DNA from: Bacteroidota bacterium
GTDB taxonomy: Bacteria > Bacteroidota > Bacteroidia > NS11-12g > UBA9320
Reading direction: 5' to 3'
Length of the DNA: 64,000 nt
NCBI GenBank assembly: GCA_016124755.1
Contig: WGNA01000006.1
Coordinates: forward strand, 62,001-126,000
Part shown: positions 62,201-64,000 of the stretch, in pieces
Numbering within the stretch: position 1 is the first letter of the stretch
Layout of the letters: every line of letters begins with the position of its first letter
Position numbers and translations under genes: made by a program
The notes under the pieces: generated by a model
What the model saw: only the letters and a program-made list of their open reading frames with translations
Told to the model about the DNA's origin: nothing
Database searches by the model: none

Positions 62201-62749
62201 ATGAATATTACGCTCACCACATTTTTTCTGGCCATACTTGGTTTTTTGGTAATCCGGTTTGCAACACGCATCGCCTTGAAACTTCTGGGTTGGGCTTTAC
62301 TCATCTCTCTGGGAATCTTTCTCCTCTTTTATTTTGGAATCGGCCCGTTTCATGAAAACCCGGTTTCCATCAATACACTCAAAGAACATTACTGCGAACC
62401 GAATCAGGATTCTTTAAAAAACAAATGTGATTGCATTGTTCGCATCGTTGAAAAAGATATTCATAAACGTTGGTCTGATGCGGAACTTGAGGAATTGAGC
62501 GACAACCGAACCGAAATGGGCTACATTTTTACCCGGAGTTTTGAGGCAAGTCAGGATCAGATAAAAGAGTGCTTAGAAAAAAGAAATGCCGGAAATGAAT
62601 TACAGGAATTCAAAAGAGATCTTATTCCCGTAAAGAACGAGTGGCTTAAAAAATTAGATGACTGGAAAGAAAGAATTCAACAAAAATCTGAGCAGGCCGT
62701 TGATTCGTTCATCAACAGAAAGCATGAAATCGACCGTAGGTATGAATGA
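62201..62749 (+). CDS. Small membrane-anchored protein, unknown
   Basis: A 182-residue protein with two hydrophobic segments in its first 50 residues (TTFFLAILGFLVIRFATRIA, then LLGWALLISLGIFLLFYFGI), then a charged helical part with four Cys in the first half (EHYCEP, NKCDCIV). No family is recognised. It may be a cotranscribed partner of the DinB-like gene. Confidence 0.68.
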   Translation: MNITLTTFFLAILGFLVIRFATRIALKLLGWALLISLGIFLLFYFGIGPFHENPVSINTLKEHYCEPNQDSLKNKCDCIVRIVEKDIHKRWSDAELEELSDNRTEMGYIFTRSFEASQDQIKECLEKRNAGNELQEFKRDLIPVKNEWLKKLDDWKERIQQKSEQAVDSFINRKHEIDRRYE

Positions 62750-62753
62750 TGAT

Positions 62754-63131
62754 TTAAGCGCCGAGAGCGTTTCTTAAATCCTGAACCTGACTTTCCCAGA
62801 GAAGTGAAGTTTCTTCCGCCTCATCTTCATCTGCATAATCTGTAACTACCAATGCGATATCTCCGGTGAGTTCATCTTTCCGGATTTCCATTTCGAAGAA
62901 TTCCTCTTCTATCGAATCTTCCCATTGAAAGCGAACATATTTACCGTTTACCTTTTTAATGAGTTCGGCGTTCATTTCATCGCCTTCCCAAATAAATGTA
63001 TATCGCTTGCCTTTTACATTCACGTCATCGGCAAACCATTCAAGCAACCCCGAAGGAGTTGAAATGTAGTTGAACAAGATATTGGGCGAAGATTTGATCA
63101 TAAACTCCATTTCCAACTTGACTCTATTCAT
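62754..63131 (-). CDS. START-like / SRPBCC domain protein
   Basis: A 125-residue helix-grip-fold protein: KLEMEFMIKSSPNILFNYIS, TPSGLLEWFADDVNVKG, FIWEGDEMNAELIKKV and GKYVRFQWEDS, then ESQVQDLRNAL at the end. This is the AHSA1-like START family, which binds small hydrophobic ligands or acts as a co-chaperone. The ligand is not evident. It converges on the membrane-protein gene with a 4-base gap. Confidence 0.83.
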   Translation of the reverse strand: MNRVKLEMEFMIKSSPNILFNYISTPSGLLEWFADDVNVKGKRYTFIWEGDEMNAELIKKVNGKYVRFQWEDSIEEEFFEMEIRKDELTGDIALVVTDYADEDEAEETSLLWESQVQDLRNALGA

Positions 63132-63193
63132 ATCAAAAACCTCTAATGTTTCAAAGTAAACACTATTTGCAAAATAAAAAAGACCGGCACTAT

Positions 63194-63201
63194 TAATTTT
63201 G
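63194..63201 (+). promoter_or_regulatory. Probable -7 promoter box of the PAP2 gene
   Basis: TAATTTTG fits TAnnTTTG, 10 bases before the ATG. The nearest TTTG is 24 bases upstream, a little far for a -33 box. Confidence 0.5.
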
Positions 63202-63211
63202 CCGCGACCTC

Positions 63212-63883
63212 ATGCTTCACAAACAGCTATACGAACATCGCTTTGCATATTTCATTTGGTTGTGTTTTTTCCTTACAGGGATTGGCCTGATCACTTTTAC
63301 CAAACCCGAATTTGCCATTCTCGGGCTCAATAAATTTTATTCATACACACTCACCGTTTTCTTCGAATGGGCAACCCGATTCGGTGAAGTGCTGGGTTTC
63401 GGCATCGCTTTTTTCTGGATCTTGCTATCCGGATCTTACCGGCAGTTTTTCGGGTTTCTTATGGCGTGCCTCATTACATTAATATTAGTGTGGATTCTCA
63501 AACATCATGTGTTTCCGGATGCTATTCGTCCGATTGTATATCTCGAAAAACTCGGTCTTGAATTGCCAAACCGGAGTTCTTTTAGTCTGAACCGGCAATT
63601 CAGTTTTCCCTCTGGGCATACCACTTCTGCCTTTACCTATTTCTTTTTTGTGGCCCTTTGCCGTAAGGTAAAACCGGAAGTTTTTTTGGCTGTAATGATT
63701 GCCGTTTTGGTGGCAACCTCTCGTGTTTATCTCGCTCAGCATTTTGTGATCGATGTTACAGCCGGAAGTGCAACCGGAGTAGTCGTGTCATCTGTTTCTT
63801 ATTACTTGTGGGATTATCGATGGAAAACCAATTCCGAATTTCTGAACCGAAAAATTATCAACCCGGGTCGTGCGAAAAATTAA
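63212..63883 (+). CDS. PAP2-family phosphatase (phosphatidic acid or undecaprenyl-PP type)
   Basis: A 223-residue membrane protein with six or so hydrophobic segments. The three PAP2 motifs are partly visible: PSGHTTSAF (motif 2, His near residue 134), SRVYLAQHFVIDVTAG (motif 3, His) and an upstream Lys/Arg segment (LKHHVFPDAIRP). Such enzymes remove phosphate from lipid phosphates, including undecaprenyl pyrophosphate or lipid A. It overlaps the next gene (an ArnT-like glycosyltransferase) by 14 bases, which supports a role in lipid A or undecaprenyl-linked sugar metabolism. Confidence 0.87.
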   Translation: MLHKQLYEHRFAYFIWLCFFLTGIGLITFTKPEFAILGLNKFYSYTLTVFFEWATRFGEVLGFGIAFFWILLSGSYRQFFGFLMACLITLILVWILKHHVFPDAIRPIVYLEKLGLELPNRSSFSLNRQFSFPSGHTTSAFTYFFFVALCRKVKPEVFLAVMIAVLVATSRVYLAQHFVIDVTAGSATGVVVSSVSYYLWDYRWKTNSEFLNRKIINPGRAKN

Positions 63884-64000
63884 TCCGTATGTACTCATCG
63901 CCATCGGTGTAATGGTGTTGTACGTTCCGTTTCTCGGATCAACTCCGCTGTTCGATTGGGATGAAATCAATTTCGCCGAATCTGCCCGTGAAATGATTGT
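63870..64000 (+). CDS. ArnT-like (GT39/PMT) glycosyltransferase, partial
   Basis: The start of a membrane glycosyltransferase cut by the right edge; 43 codons are visible. It starts with GTG 63870, inside the PAP2 gene. The first helix (NPYVLIAIGVMVLYVPFLG) and DWDEINFAESAREMIV, with the Asp-Glu pair typical of ArnT/PMT enzymes, identify the family. It transfers a sugar from a lipid carrier, as ArnT does to lipid A. Only the N-terminus is visible. Confidence 0.82.
   Translation, partial: MRKINPYVLIAIGVMVLYVPFLGSTPLFDWDEINFAESAREMI

Overview
The window comes from a Bacteroidota genome, most likely flavobacterium-like. The evidence is two kinds of type IX secretion (T9SS) sorting domain, a GldL/GldM-type pair, a SusC-like TonB-dependent receptor with a carboxypeptidase-like N-terminal domain, TAnnTTTG promoter boxes, weak Shine-Dalgarno sites and moderate-to-low GC. 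It is ordinary chromosome. No prophage, integrase, transposase or CRISPR array was seen. The exact genus cannot be given from this sequence.

Layout. 1-5.7 kb (minus): an unknown secreted protein cut by the window edge, prmA, a large T9SS cargo protein with Ig-like and PKD domains, and a cytochrome c-like lipoprotein. 5.8-9.6 kb: tRNA-Cys, a GH3-family protein, rseP, hscB and tRNA-Leu(CAA). 10-14.5 kb (plus): an NTF2-like protein, an unknown lipoprotein, two secreted TonB-C proteins, ruvX, def and a UbiA prenyltransferase. 14.5-27.9 kb: trmD, dnaN, moxR-DUF58, an LptF/G permease coupled to a glycosyltransferase, valS, rplS and an AsmA-like protein.

28.0-32.5 kb (minus) is the most interesting part. 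It is a self-contained three-gene operon: a GldL-like protein, a GldM-like protein, and an outer-membrane protein that joins a beta-helix region to a PorG/DUF6089-like barrel. It ends in two stacked hairpins. The operon has no gldK, gldN or porP/sprF beside it, so it looks like a second trans-envelope motor with its own outer-membrane partner.

32.8-47.4 kb: pruA, a pseudouridine synthase, murB, a GT2 glycosyltransferase, a Cys/His-rich lipoprotein, cinA, prfB with its programmed +1 frameshift, two tRNA-Leu genes followed by a 260-bp tandem duplication that carries a tRNA relic, an RND/HlyD adaptor, a double UspA protein, a nucleoside phosphorylase, a GNAT-like protein, tRNA-Lys, a GIY-YIG protein flanked by duplicated tRNA-end/terminator sequence, and a heavy-metal-binding-domain lipoprotein. 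47.9-64 kb (plus, mostly): a 2-oxoacid dehydrogenase E2, kdsB, pyrG, a probable metal-uptake TonB receptor operon, parD with a frameshifted parE, an ABC-F ATPase, lipoproteins, a type B T9SS cargo protein, a DinB-like protein, a START-like protein, a PAP2 phosphatase and the start of an ArnT-like glycosyltransferase.

The genes fall into three themes: envelope building (kdsB, murB, lptF/G, glycosyltransferases, AsmA, PAP2), core information processing (dnaN, trmD, rplS, valS, prfB, pyrG, tRNAs), and T9SS or metal-related surface functions. Intergenic gaps hold a dispersed repeat of about 65-80 bp (three copies), a short hairpin repeat (two copies) and several clear terminators.
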